Assembly (NCBI RefSeq): GCF_008710285.1
Contig: NZ_VYQF01000001.1
Location: 1,807,501-1,871,500 of the forward strand
Direction: 5' to 3'
DNA from: Ginsengibacter hankyongi
GTDB lineage: Bacteria > Bacteroidota > Bacteroidia > Chitinophagales > Chitinophagaceae
Length of the DNA stretch: 64,000 nt
In this document: positions 45,385 to 54,151 of the stretch, one piece after another
How positions within the stretch are numbered: position 1 is the first letter of the stretch
Layout: each line of letters opens with the position of its first letter
The notes under the pieces: model-generated
The model's input: the letters and a program-made list of their open reading frames with translations, nothing else
What the model was told of the DNA's origin: nothing
Databases searched by the model: none
Made by a program: the position numbers and the translations under genes

Positions 45385-47850
45385 TTGAAATATCTTTTTA
45401 TTGCTTCAATTTTTGCATTCGCATTATGCTTCACTATCTCCAAAAAAACATTTTCACAACAAAGTGGCAGGACTATTAAAGAATTAAGATCGGGTTGGTT
45501 ATTTATACATAAAGACATTTCTAATGGTGCGCAAAACGTTTTAGATGAGAAAGATTGGCAGAAAGTCGAAATCCCGCACGACTGGGCCATTAGTGGTCCT
45601 TTTAGCGAAGAAAACGACCTACAAACCACAAAGGTTACTGAAGATGGAGACCGAAAAGCGATGCTAAGATCGGGAAGAACCGCCGGGCTTCCTTACGAAG
45701 GTGTTGGATGGTATAGAAAGCATTTGGTTTTTAACGAACAAGACAAGGGCAATGCTTTTTCTTTGGAATTTGATGGCGCCATGAGCCACGCCAAAGTGTT
45801 TTTAAACGATAAGTTTGTGGGCGAATGGCCCTATGGTTACTCCTCATTTAGTTTTGATATTACCAGGTTTATTAATTTTGGGAAGGATAATGTGCTGGCT
45901 GTGAGATTAGAAAACCAGGTTGAATCTGCACGATGGTATCCAGGGGCAGGTCTTTACAGAAATGTTCGCCTCGTAGAGACCAGCCCAGTTCATATAGCAC
46001 ACTGGGGAACTTTTGTCACTACACCAAAAATATCTGCTGCTCTTGCGTTGGTAAAAATTCAAACCAATATTGAAACTGGTAATGGTGAAACCGGAAAGAT
46101 CAGTTTGGAAACTATTTTATTTAATCAGAGTAATGAAAAAGTTGGGAAAAATACCAGTATTCAGGATATCCAAAAAAATAACAAATTCATCCAGGAAGTA
46201 AACATTTCAAACCCTCAGTTATGGTCTGCCGAACACCCTAAATTGTATTATGCTGTAAGTAAAGTAAAAAAAGGAGAGCAGGTTATTGATCAATATAGAA
46301 CCATTTTTGGCATAAGAAAGATAAATTTTCACCCGCAAACAGGAATGACGGTTAATGGAATCCCGACCAAACTGAAAGGAGTTTGCCTGCATGATGACTT
46401 GGGGCCATTGGGAATGGCCATCAACAAATCGGCGTTGAGATATCGTTTAAAACTCTTAAAGCAAATGGGATGCAATGCCGTAAGAGGAACACACAATCCT
46501 CATGCTCCTGAAATGCTGGAATTATGTGATGAGCTGGGATTTTATTATATAGATGAGGCGTTCGACGAGTGGAAGGCTGGTAAAGTTAAAAATGGCTACC
46601 ATACGCTTTTTGATGGTTGGGCTAAAAAGGATTTGGAGGCCATGATCGAAAGGGACCGCAATCACCCAGCGTTGATAATGTATAGTATTGGCAATGAAAT
46701 CAGGGAGCAGGGCGAAAAAGACGGAGCTAAATTAACTAAATACCTGACTGATATTTGTCATGCCAATGATGCTACCAGGCCTGTAACCGCAGCTTTCAAC
46801 AACATGGATTCGGCTATCATGAACGGTTTAGCCAATGCTGTTGATATCCCCGGATGGAATTATAAACCTGGATTTTACACCTTATTACATCAAAAACACC
46901 CCAAGTGGATAATTTACGGAAGCGAAACTGCTTCCACGGTAAGTTCCAGAGGCGCTTATAAACTTCCTGCGAAAATTGGGATAATGAAGTTGTGGCCGGA
47001 TAATCAGTCTTCTGCTTATGATTTGGAATATTGCAGTTGGTCGCAATTACCCGATATCGAATGGAAAAAACAAGAAAATGATTTTGTTGCAGGTGAATTT
47101 GTTTGGACAGGATATGATTATTTGGGAGAACCTACTCCTTATAACGCCAACTGGCCAAGCAGAAGTTCTTATTTTGGAATCATCGATTTATCGGGTATCC
47201 CAAAGGATCGTTACTATTTGTATCAAAGTCATTGGAGCAATCAAAAAGTACTGCATATCTTGCCTCACTGGAATTGGAAGGGCCATGAGGGTGAAGTTGT
47301 GCCTGTTTTTGTTTATACCAATTATCCAAGTGCAGAGGTTTTTATCAATGGTAAAAGCTATGGAAAGAAAACCTTTGACAAGAACAGTTTATTGGACAGC
47401 TACCGCCTGAGATGGGAAAATACGATTTATCAACCTGGTGAATTAAAAGTTGTAGCTTATGAAAAGAATGGAAAAGTTGCTGAAACTAAAGTAATCAAAA
47501 CAGCAGGATCTCCATCTACCATAGAATTGAAATCTAACACCACTCAATTATCTGCCAATGGGGAAGATTTAGCTTTCATTACAGTTAGTATCAAAGATAT
47601 CTATGGAAATCTTTGCCCACTGGCGGATAATGTGGTCCACTTTAAGGTAACCGGCGAAGGTAAACTAAGAGCCGTAGGTAACGGTAATTCAGCAAGCTTA
47701 GAGCCGTTTGAAGCAGATTATAGAAAGGCATTTTACGGAAAATGTATGGCTATTATACAGAGTGGCCACCAGACAGGAAAAGTTACGATAGAAGCCAGCG
47801 GAGTTGGATTAAAGGCATCAAATTTAACGCTTGAAATTTCGACTAAATAA
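45385..47850 (+). CDS. Glycoside hydrolase family 2 (beta-galactosidase type)
   Basis: An 821-residue exported GH2 enzyme. Signal peptide (1-24, start codon TTG, no in-frame ATG upstream), sugar-binding and jelly-roll domains (about 30-200, PHDWAISGPFSEEND), an Ig-like domain and a TIM barrel with acid/base Glu438 (YSIGNEIRE) and nucleophile Glu514 (IIYGSETAS) are present. C-terminal domains of the DUF4982/GH2-C type close the protein. It would cut non-reducing beta-galactose or a related sugar. GH2 also includes beta-glucuronidases and mannosidases, so the sugar is inferred from the galKTE genes in the same locus. Confidence 0.9.
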   Translation: MKYLFIASIFAFALCFTISKKTFSQQSGRTIKELRSGWLFIHKDISNGAQNVLDEKDWQKVEIPHDWAISGPFSEENDLQTTKVTEDGDRKAMLRSGRTAGLPYEGVGWYRKHLVFNEQDKGNAFSLEFDGAMSHAKVFLNDKFVGEWPYGYSSFSFDITRFINFGKDNVLAVRLENQVESARWYPGAGLYRNVRLVETSPVHIAHWGTFVTTPKISAALALVKIQTNIETGNGETGKISLETILFNQSNEKVGKNTSIQDIQKNNKFIQEVNISNPQLWSAEHPKLYYAVSKVKKGEQVIDQYRTIFGIRKINFHPQTGMTVNGIPTKLKGVCLHDDLGPLGMAINKSALRYRLKLLKQMGCNAVRGTHNPHAPEMLELCDELGFYYIDEAFDEWKAGKVKNGYHTLFDGWAKKDLEAMIERDRNHPALIMYSIGNEIREQGEKDGAKLTKYLTDICHANDATRPVTAAFNNMDSAIMNGLANAVDIPGWNYKPGFYTLLHQKHPKWIIYGSETASTVSSRGAYKLPAKIGIMKLWPDNQSSAYDLEYCSWSQLPDIEWKKQENDFVAGEFVWTGYDYLGEPTPYNANWPSRSSYFGIIDLSGIPKDRYYLYQSHWSNQKVLHILPHWNWKGHEGEVVPVFVYTNYPSAEVFINGKSYGKKTFDKNSLLDSYRLRWENTIYQPGELKVVAYEKNGKVAETKVIKTAGSPSTIELKSNTTQLSANGEDLAFITVSIKDIYGNLCPLADNVVHFKVTGEGKLRAVGNGNSASLEPFEADYRKAFYGKCMAIIQSGHQTGKVTIEASGVGLKASNLTLEISTK

Positions 47851-47883
47851 ACTGAATAATCAGGTTACAATTAAAAATAAGAT

Positions 47884-49407
47884 ATGATTCAATTCAAAAT
47901 CTACTTATTAATTCCTCTTGCATTACTTCTTAGTGCAAAGGTTTTAGCTCAACACAGGCCCAAGCCTAGTGTAATTATTATTTATTCTGACGATGTGGGC
48001 TACGGAGATATAAGTTGCTATGGTGCAGGTAAAATACAAACCCCAAATATTGATAAAATTGCTGAGGAAGGGATTAGATTTACCAATGCTCACGCATCCT
48101 CGTCTACTTGTACACCTTCAAGATATGCTTTATTAACCGGTAAATATCCCTGGAGAAAAAAAGGGACCGGAATTGCAGCGGGAGACACAGGTTCCATTAT
48201 CGATGAAACCCAGTTTACTTTAGGTGATTTATTTCAAAACGCAGGTTACCAAACAGCGGTTATTGGTAAATGGCATTTAGGTTTAGGTGGCCCAACAGGT
48301 CCAAATTGGAATGACAGCATCAAACCAAGCCCAAATGATTTAGGCTTTAATTACTCATTTATCATTCCTGCTACCCCTGATCGGGTTCCTTGTGTTTATG
48401 TAGAAAATCACCATGTTGTAAATTTAGATCTTAAAGATCCTATTGAGGTGAGCTACCAACACCCTATCGGAACTGATCCCATTGGAACATTGCATCCGGA
48501 ATTGCTTAAAGTGAAGGCAGATCTGCAACACAGTGGAACCATAATTAATGGAATTAGCCGCATCGGGTACATGAAAGGAGGTCACCAGGCCTACTGGAAA
48601 GATGATCAAATGAGTGATGAAATTACCAATAAGGCTCTACAATTTATATCAGATAACAAACAAAAATCCTTCTTCTTATATTTTGCTATCCAAGATGTAC
48701 ATGTTCCCAGACTACCAAATGGACGTTTTAGAGGAAAAAGTGGTATGGGTGCAAGAGGCGATGCATTACTAGAATTAGATGAAAATACCGGAAAAATACT
48801 CCATCTTTTGGATAGTTTACATCTATCCAAAAATACGCTAGTGATTTTTAGTAGTGATAACGGTCCGGTTTTAAATGACGGTTACCAGGACAGTGCTAAA
48901 ATCCTATTAAACGGGCATGATCCATCTGGCCCATATAAAGGATGGAAATATAGCAAATTTGACGCCGGAACCAGAGTACCCATGATGATCAGGTGGCCAG
49001 GTATTATTAAAAAAGGCGAGGTGTCACAAGCTTTAATAGGCCAGATCGATTTTTTAGCTTCGATGGCGCATCTGCTCCATTTTAAACTGCCCGACAATGC
49101 TGCCCCTGATAGCAAAGAACTATTCAAGGTGTTATCAGGCAAATCCAAAAAAGGGAGGAAAAGTATAATTGAACAAGGTTTGCCTGGCCTAGCCATTTTG
49201 AAAGGAGATTGGAAATTTATTCCACCTTCCAGGGGAGCAGCGGTTTTGAAAGATAAAGACAATCTGGAAACCGGAAATAGTAATGTCGGACAGCTTTATA
49301 ATTTAAAAGATGATATTGGTGAGACCAAAAATCTTGCTTCCAAATATCCTAATAAAGCTAAAGAGCTTTCCGATCTGTTATTTCAAATACAAGAAGAGGT
49401 TAAGTAA
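47884..49407 (+). CDS. Sulfatase (formylglycine type), secreted
   Basis: A 507-residue S1-type sulfatase with a cleavable signal peptide (ending KVLAQ) rather than a lipobox. Metal Asp36-Asp37 (YSDDVGYGD), CTPSR with Cys76 and SSDNGPVLNDG are present. It is a paralog of the sulfatase at 32003: same length, same PATPDRVP and TIINGISRIG blocks, but a different signal type. The pair may act in different compartments or on neighbouring sulfate positions. It follows the GH2 gene by 33 bp and precedes the third sulfatase by 24 bp, so all three are one operon. Confidence 0.93.
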   Translation: MIQFKIYLLIPLALLLSAKVLAQHRPKPSVIIIYSDDVGYGDISCYGAGKIQTPNIDKIAEEGIRFTNAHASSSTCTPSRYALLTGKYPWRKKGTGIAAGDTGSIIDETQFTLGDLFQNAGYQTAVIGKWHLGLGGPTGPNWNDSIKPSPNDLGFNYSFIIPATPDRVPCVYVENHHVVNLDLKDPIEVSYQHPIGTDPIGTLHPELLKVKADLQHSGTIINGISRIGYMKGGHQAYWKDDQMSDEITNKALQFISDNKQKSFFLYFAIQDVHVPRLPNGRFRGKSGMGARGDALLELDENTGKILHLLDSLHLSKNTLVIFSSDNGPVLNDGYQDSAKILLNGHDPSGPYKGWKYSKFDAGTRVPMMIRWPGIIKKGEVSQALIGQIDFLASMAHLLHFKLPDNAAPDSKELFKVLSGKSKKGRKSIIEQGLPGLAILKGDWKFIPPSRGAAVLKDKDNLETGNSNVGQLYNLKDDIGETKNLASKYPNKAKELSDLLFQIQEEVK

Positions 49408-49431
49408 TCTCCCTTTAAAACCGTTAATATC

Positions 49432-51030
49432 ATGAAAAGAAAAAACCTTAGAATTCTTGTCTTAATTCTATTATCAGGCACTTTCAAATTCAGTTTTGCC
49501 CAGGCACATCATGCTACAAAAGTGCAAACCACACAACCAAACATCATTGTTTTTTTGGTTGATGATATGGGATGGGAAGATACTTCCGTTCCTTTCTACA
49601 AAGAAAGCACTCCATTAAACAAAAAATACCATACCCCAAATATGGAAAGACTGGCTGCTATGGGTGTAAAATTTACTCAAGCTTACGCCACTTGTGTATG
49701 TACACCATCCAGGGTAAGTTTACAAACCGGAATGAATGCGGCAAGGCACCGGGTAACCAATTGGACAGATTATTTTGAAAATCATCCAACGGATTCAAAA
49801 TATCCCAATCTAATACTCCCGGCATGGAATTACAATGGTTTAAGTCCTGTTCCGGATACGCCCCATACCGTTTATGCCACCACCTTAGCTGAGATTTTAA
49901 AGGAGCACGGCTATTTCACCATTCACGCGGGTAAAGCTCATTTCGCGTCCTATCCTACTTTGGGTTCTGATCCTAAAAATCTGGGGTTTGACATCAACAT
50001 TGCAGGAAACGCCGTTGGCGGACCAAAAAGTTATTTAGGAACTGAGAATTTTGGTAACGAGGTAAAAGGCGGTTATACTCCAAGAGCTATTCCAGGATTA
50101 GAGCTCTATCACGGAAAAGATATTTTCCTTTCAGAGGCCTTAACTCTCGAGGCAAAAAAAGCATTAGATGATGCCCGCTATCTTCAAAGGCCCTTCTTCC
50201 TGTATATGGCCCAGTACGCCGTCCATGCTCAATACAAACCGGACAATAGATTTTACCCTCAATATATTAAAGAAGGACTCGGGCATGAGGAAGCCGAATA
50301 TGCTGCACTTTTACAAGGAATGGATAAAAGTTTAGGAAATTTACTGGACTACCTGGATAAATATCATTTAACCCAGAACACCATCATTATTTTTATGTCA
50401 GATAATGGCGGTTTAACGCTGGTGCCTCCGCGTGGAGGAAAGCCTTTTACGCACAATCTTCCTCTAAAAGCAGGAAAAGGTTCAGGCTATGAAGGTGGAA
50501 TAAGAGAACCCATGATCGTTTACTGGCCGGGCGTAACAAAACCTAATACCATAAATCATCAATATGTAATGATTGAAGATTTCTTCCCTACTATCCTGCA
50601 AATGGCAGGCATCAATAATTACCGGACTGTACAAAAAGTAGATGGTAAAAGTTTCGTTCCGTTCTTAAAAAATCCAACTTTACGGGACAACACAAGAGCA
50701 TTATTTTGGCACTTTCCCAATTACTGGCAGGAAGGGCAGCAAAGAGCTAATGAATATAAGATACAGGGAGAAAGTGAAGGGATGGGACCTTACAGTTCGA
50801 TCAGAAAGGGAGAGTGGAAGTTGATATATTTTTATGGAACGAACAGCACTGAACTTTATAACTTAAAAACTGACATCGGAGAGCATCATAACCTGGCAGC
50901 TCAATACCCATCCAAAGCCCTGGAGTTAATTAAACTGCTGAATCAAAAACTGGAAGCGGAAAATGCACAGTTCCCTATCAATGGAACTACAGGAGCCGTA
51001 TTACATCCTTCGCTCTCTCAAAGTAAATGA
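49432..51030 (+). CDS. Sulfatase (formylglycine type), distinct subfamily
   Basis: A 532-residue sulfatase with a signal peptide (ending FSFAQ). Metal Asp44-Asp45 (LVDDMGWED), CTPSR with Cys90 and MSDNGG are present. It differs from the other two sulfatases in the region after the signature (QTGMNAARHRVTNW, HYHT-type insertions), so it belongs to a different subfamily and probably removes sulfate from a different position or sugar. No maturation enzyme is in the window; one must be encoded elsewhere for any of the three to work. Confidence 0.92.
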   Translation: MKRKNLRILVLILLSGTFKFSFAQAHHATKVQTTQPNIIVFLVDDMGWEDTSVPFYKESTPLNKKYHTPNMERLAAMGVKFTQAYATCVCTPSRVSLQTGMNAARHRVTNWTDYFENHPTDSKYPNLILPAWNYNGLSPVPDTPHTVYATTLAEILKEHGYFTIHAGKAHFASYPTLGSDPKNLGFDINIAGNAVGGPKSYLGTENFGNEVKGGYTPRAIPGLELYHGKDIFLSEALTLEAKKALDDARYLQRPFFLYMAQYAVHAQYKPDNRFYPQYIKEGLGHEEAEYAALLQGMDKSLGNLLDYLDKYHLTQNTIIIFMSDNGGLTLVPPRGGKPFTHNLPLKAGKGSGYEGGIREPMIVYWPGVTKPNTINHQYVMIEDFFPTILQMAGINNYRTVQKVDGKSFVPFLKNPTLRDNTRALFWHFPNYWQEGQQRANEYKIQGESEGMGPYSSIRKGEWKLIYFYGTNSTELYNLKTDIGEHHNLAAQYPSKALELIKLLNQKLEAENAQFPINGTTGAVLHPSLSQSK

Positions 51031-51209
51031 TCAATATAAGTTTTTTGATAATCATATTACCTGTTCATTTTACAGGTTTAATATTCGCATTTGAGGACAA
51101 GTGTGGGAAAGCATTCAAATTAGGGGGTTTAACCGTTCAATCAGTTAAATGAACTGGTATTCCAATAGTTTTTTGTTGAATTTAGTGGTCTAACAAATTA
51201 ATCAATAAA

Positions 51210-52430
51210 ATGAAAGTTAATTACATCAATCTGCTGTTATTCTTTGCCATGCCGTTTTCGGCATGCAAAAAGAATACTACCGATTTAAAAACTCCTGAGT
51301 CTCCCCTCATTGCAGGCATTATTTCAGAAAAAGTCAACTTCGGGCAAATGCTCACCATTTCTAAAACTGTAAATATTGGGATGCCAAAGGTTGAGTTGTA
51401 TCCTGATACAGTTTACACTTCATTTAACGTAGATGATCCGATCTTTAAATCATTGCCGGACGGCTACAACGATCAGATTGTCTCATTTAGATTACCAAAA
51501 GGTTATATGGCTGTATTTGCCGAGAACACTGACGGAACCGGTGAGTCTGCTTGCTATGTAGCCACAGATAGTGCAATAAACGCGAACTTACCAGAAAGAT
51601 TACAAAACAATATTTCTTTTATCAGGTACATGCATGTTAATAACCCGGGAAAGAAGGGTACAGCCTCCACACGCGATCAGACTGTGCAGGCATTTAACAC
51701 TACTCAATGGTTTTATGGGTGGAGTTTGACGAGATCATCTTTACCGGGACAACAATTTGTACCAATGACCTGGGGAAAAGCAGCATGCTCCTTGGCAAAC
51801 GTGAGTTATTTGGCTGACCGGCCAGATGTAGACCATCTGCTTTCCCTTAATGAACCTGATAATACTAACCAATCGAATATTCCCAATATTGATACGGCAG
51901 TGAGGCGATATAAAATTATGCAACTATCCGGACTCAGGTTAGGAGCACCGGCTACAACTCAAGGTCAGGCTTTTGGAGATGGGAAATGGCTAACAAAATT
52001 TATGAGCAAAGCTCAGGAAGAAAAAGCAAGGATAGACTTTATCCCGATACATTGGTACGATTGGGGAAATCAAACTAACAACAAGGCCACAGATTCCCTT
52101 ACTGCTGAGGGCGTATTTAAACGATTTCAGAATTATGTAGAAAAGGTTCATGCGGCGTATCCCGATCAAGCTATCTGGATAACCGAATTTAATGCAAACC
52201 CTAACCGGACTTCAGTGTTAATTCACGAGTATTTCATGAAACTCTCTACAGACTGGATGAACGCTACACCTTTTATTGAGCGCTATTCCTACTTTTTCCC
52301 AAATACTGTTCCTGCTGTCAATAGTGATTTCACTTTAACAGATGCCGGGCAGTACTGGAACGACCTTATATCACCCAAATCGTTTTCAGGAAATATTGTA
52401 TCTGCTGGTACACAGTTAAATGCTGAATAG
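51210..52430 (+). CDS. GH128-like (Asl1) lipoprotein with a beta-gamma-crystallin-like front
   Basis: A 406-residue lipoprotein (lipobox FSAC, Cys19). Residues about 25-140 look like a beta-gamma-crystallin module (YNDQIVSFRLPKGYMAVFAENTDGTGES and NNISFIRY). Residues about 160-390 match the Asl1/GH128 TIM barrel: SLNEPDNTNQSN with Glu215 as acid/base, IHWYDWG, and WITEFN with Glu326 as nucleophile. Known GH128 members cut beta-1,3-glucan, which would be odd in a galactose locus. It lies 179 bp after the third sulfatase, with its own terminator. Confidence 0.75.
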   Translation: MKVNYINLLLFFAMPFSACKKNTTDLKTPESPLIAGIISEKVNFGQMLTISKTVNIGMPKVELYPDTVYTSFNVDDPIFKSLPDGYNDQIVSFRLPKGYMAVFAENTDGTGESACYVATDSAINANLPERLQNNISFIRYMHVNNPGKKGTASTRDQTVQAFNTTQWFYGWSLTRSSLPGQQFVPMTWGKAACSLANVSYLADRPDVDHLLSLNEPDNTNQSNIPNIDTAVRRYKIMQLSGLRLGAPATTQGQAFGDGKWLTKFMSKAQEEKARIDFIPIHWYDWGNQTNNKATDSLTAEGVFKRFQNYVEKVHAAYPDQAIWITEFNANPNRTSVLIHEYFMKLSTDWMNATPFIERYSYFFPNTVPAVNSDFTLTDAGQYWNDLISPKSFSGNIVSAGTQLNAE

Positions 52431-52507
52431 AAAGTTTTTATTTATTTGAAAAACCTAAAAACATAACCCGCATAACATCCAATATCCTACTTCAAGAGGG
52501 CCATTTT

Positions 52508-52546
52508 TAAACAGCTGAGAATTTCATTCAGCTGTTTTTCTTTTAT
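52508..52546 (+). terminator. Terminator of the GH128-like gene
   Basis: A perfect stem of at least nine base pairs (52510-52518 with 52528-52536) is followed by TTTCTTTT. It ends the plus arm of the PUL, 80 bp after the last stop codon. Confidence 0.8.
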
Positions 52547-52931
52547 GGGTTAACCGTTGCAAAAGCGTCTGATCTTTTAAAAAGCCATCAACATGAAGAC
52601 GAACGATTGTAGATTCATTGTATTCAAAAAGCGATTTTGAAAGTAAAGAGCTGAAATTTGCAAGCAGTTGAACAAGAATTTGAATATCATTGATGAAAAT
52701 TCATAAGCCGAAGCAAAGAAGGCAATCATTACAATCTTAATGGAGTTTACAAAAAATAGGAATTAGAAATCACAGAGATCGCACCCACAAAATAAACGAT
52801 CAGTGGCATGCAATACTCAAAAAAGTGCCTAACGGGGGAGTTTTTTAAGGGCCATGCTATCTTTTCGTCAATTAGCCTGCTTGGTTCTACATTTGAGCAA
52901 ATAAAATTGATCGCAGGCTCTTTAGGTTTGT

Positions 52932-52971
52932 AAATAAAAAAGCATTTATGAAAATAAATCCATAAATGCTT
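52932..52971 (-). terminator. Terminator of the CAU tRNA
   Basis: An 11-bp stem (52940-52950 with 52961-52971, loop of 10) is followed on the minus strand by TTTTATTTA. It begins 11 bp past the tRNA 3' end. Confidence 0.75.
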
Positions 52972-52981
52972 GATTTCCAAG

Positions 52982-53055
52982 TGGGCCCACCTGGGCTCGA
53001 ACCAGGGACCACCTGATTATGAGTCAGGTGCTCTAACCAACTGAGCTATAGGCCC
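52982..53055 (-). tRNA. tRNA with CAU anticodon (elongator Met or Ile2)
   Basis: A 74-nt minus-strand cloverleaf: acceptor GGGCCTA with TGGGCCC, discriminator A, D-arm AGCTCAGTTGGTTAGAGC, anticodon loop CTCATAA with anticodon CAT and T-loop GGTTCGAGCCC. The anticodon stem (CCTGA/TCAGG) lacks the three G-C pairs of initiator tRNA, so it is not fMet. Whether it is elongator Met or lysidine-modified Ile2 cannot be settled by eye. It marks the right border of the PUL block. Confidence 0.9.
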
Positions 53056-53086
53056 GATACCCCAATGCGGTAAAAATTCAGGAGTG

Positions 53087-53094
53087 CAAAAATA
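53087..53094 (-). promoter_or_regulatory. Possible -7 element of the CAU tRNA
   Basis: TATTTTTG on the minus strand, 31 bp upstream of the tRNA 5' end, matches TAnnTTTG. No -33 TTTG is found at normal spacing. Confidence 0.35.
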
Positions 53095-53134
53095 GAAAAA
53101 TTCGCCAAGTGAAAAGAAATAATTTTCTTTGACT

Positions 53135-53749
53135 ATGCAAAAGATAGAAGCTATAATTTTTGACCTGGGTGGCGTAATATTAAATATTGATTATAATTTA
53201 ACCCGCATTGCCTTTGAAAAAGCAGGTATAAAAAACTTTCACGAGATGTATTCGCAGGCTAATGCCGATGACCTGTTCAGCAACCTTGAAACCGGGAAAA
53301 TTTCTGAAGATAATTTTTACAATGAATTAAATAAACGCACCGGGCTTTATTTACCAACGATTGAAATTGAGAACGCATGGAACGCAATGCTGCTAACATT
53401 CAGAGAAAAGAGTCTGGATTTTTTGGATACTTTAAAACCAAAGTATAAGCTTTTTTTACTGAGTAATACCAATCACATTCATTTAAATGCATTTAATAAA
53501 ATATATCTTGAAAAGCACAGAGATAAGCGTTTTGAAGAATTTTTTGACAAGGCATATTATTCGTGTAACATGGGTTTAAGAAAACCCAATGCTGATATTT
53601 ACGAATTTGTACTGGAAGAAAATAAACTGGAACCTGGGAAAACTCTTTTTGTGGATGACTCTGCCCAAAACATAGAAGCGGCAAGGGCTTTAGGTATACA
53701 AACTATTTTATTAGGCGCTGGAGAATATATTGAGTACCTGCCTTTATAA
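53135..53749 (+). CDS. HAD family hydrolase
   Basis: A 204-residue HAD-superfamily phosphatase. Motif I IIFDLGGVIL has the nucleophile Asp10, motif II is LLSNTN, motif III is the Lys in GLRKPNADIYEF and motif IV is LFVDDSAQNIEAARALG. The helical cap inserted after motif I (about 17-85) marks subclass I, as in phosphoglycolate- or YihX-like enzymes. The substrate is unknown. The ATG at 53135 is chosen over a TTG 6 bp upstream. It converges with the DUF4834 gene one base away. Confidence 0.9.
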   Translation: MQKIEAIIFDLGGVILNIDYNLTRIAFEKAGIKNFHEMYSQANADDLFSNLETGKISEDNFYNELNKRTGLYLPTIEIENAWNAMLLTFREKSLDFLDTLKPKYKLFLLSNTNHIHLNAFNKIYLEKHRDKRFEEFFDKAYYSCNMGLRKPNADIYEFVLEENKLEPGKTLFVDDSAQNIEAARALGIQTILLGAGEYIEYLPL

Positions 53750-53750
53750 A

Positions 53751-53987
53751 TTATTTTATTTCTTCAAACTCAATATAGTCGCCTTCTCTTTTAACCTTTG
53801 GTTCCTGTTTAGGAGTTGCATTTTTTGTGTTGGCAGCATTCATATCCTGTTGCATTTTGGTTTGCATTTCCCCAAATTGTTTCCTTATTTTTTGGGTTGA
53901 GTTATATACAGGTATAATAAATTCAAAGATGAATTTGTATAAAATGTAAATCAGGAACAGTTCTGCTGCGGTTCGAAAAATATTCAT
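53751..53987 (-). CDS. DUF4834 family small membrane protein
   Basis: A 78-residue protein with one N-terminal hydrophobic helix (about 8-28, LFLIYILYKFIFEFIIPVY) and a charged tail ending GDYIEFEEIK, the DUF4834 signature. Found across Bacteroidota; function unknown. It converges with the HAD gene and diverges from rimP. Confidence 0.8.
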   Translation of the reverse strand: MNIFRTAAELFLIYILYKFIFEFIIPVYNSTQKIRKQFGEMQTKMQQDMNAANTKNATPKQEPKVKREGDYIEFEEIK

Positions 53988-54046
53988 TATGCAAAAATAT
54001 ATATTTAATTTTTTAACAGGATTCTAAAAATTTTACTTTAACATAA

Positions 54047-54079
54047 TTTGGTCTGTAATTCTAATTTATAGTATATTTG
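54047..54079 (+). promoter_or_regulatory. Promoter of the rimP-nusA-infB operon
   Basis: TTTG (54047-54050) and TATATTTG (54072-54079) are spaced by 21 bp, an exact fit to the Bacteroidota housekeeping promoter. Transcription should begin near 54086, leaving a leader of about 65 nt before the rimP ATG. Confidence 0.75.
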
Positions 54080-54098
54080 CAGCGGCAAAAGAATCATT

Positions 54099-54130
54099 GA
54101 AGGGAACGAAAACGTTCCCTTCTTCTTTTT
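54099..54130 (+). terminator. Intrinsic terminator inside the rimP leader
   Basis: A perfect 10-bp stem (54099-54108 with 54113-54122) with an AAAA loop is followed by TTCTTTTT. No plus-strand gene ends here; the DUF4834 gene upstream runs the other way. The hairpin therefore lies in the 5' leader between the promoter and the rimP ATG at 54152 and would act as an attenuator. Confidence 0.8.
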
Positions 54131-54151
54131 CGAAAATTTGTGAATTTAAGA

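Larger units (their letters stand above)
52431..52980. other. Gene-free stretch at the right edge of the PUL
   Basis: 550 bp with no gene that can be supported. It holds the terminator of the GH128-like gene (52508-52546) and that of the tRNA (52932-52971). The 380 bp between them contain only broken short frames, probably remnants of lost sequence. Confidence 0.5.

Noticed and set aside
45357-45629. A 90-residue minus-strand frame over the GH2 start
   Set aside because: It overlaps the signal peptide and first domain of the GH2 enzyme and shows no coding character of its own.
52431-53055. The CAU tRNA as attachment site of the PUL
   Set aside because: I searched by eye for a second copy of the tRNA 3' end near the left edge of the PUL (about 26.5 kb) and for an integrase; neither was found, so transfer by tRNA integration is not supported.
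52982-53055. Initiator tRNA-fMet
   Set aside because: The anticodon stem is CCTGA/TCAGG and lacks the three consecutive G-C pairs that mark initiator tRNA.
53129-53134. Upstream TTG start for the HAD hydrolase
   Set aside because: The ATG 6 bp later gives the normal MQKIEAIIFD start, so the extension is unlikely.
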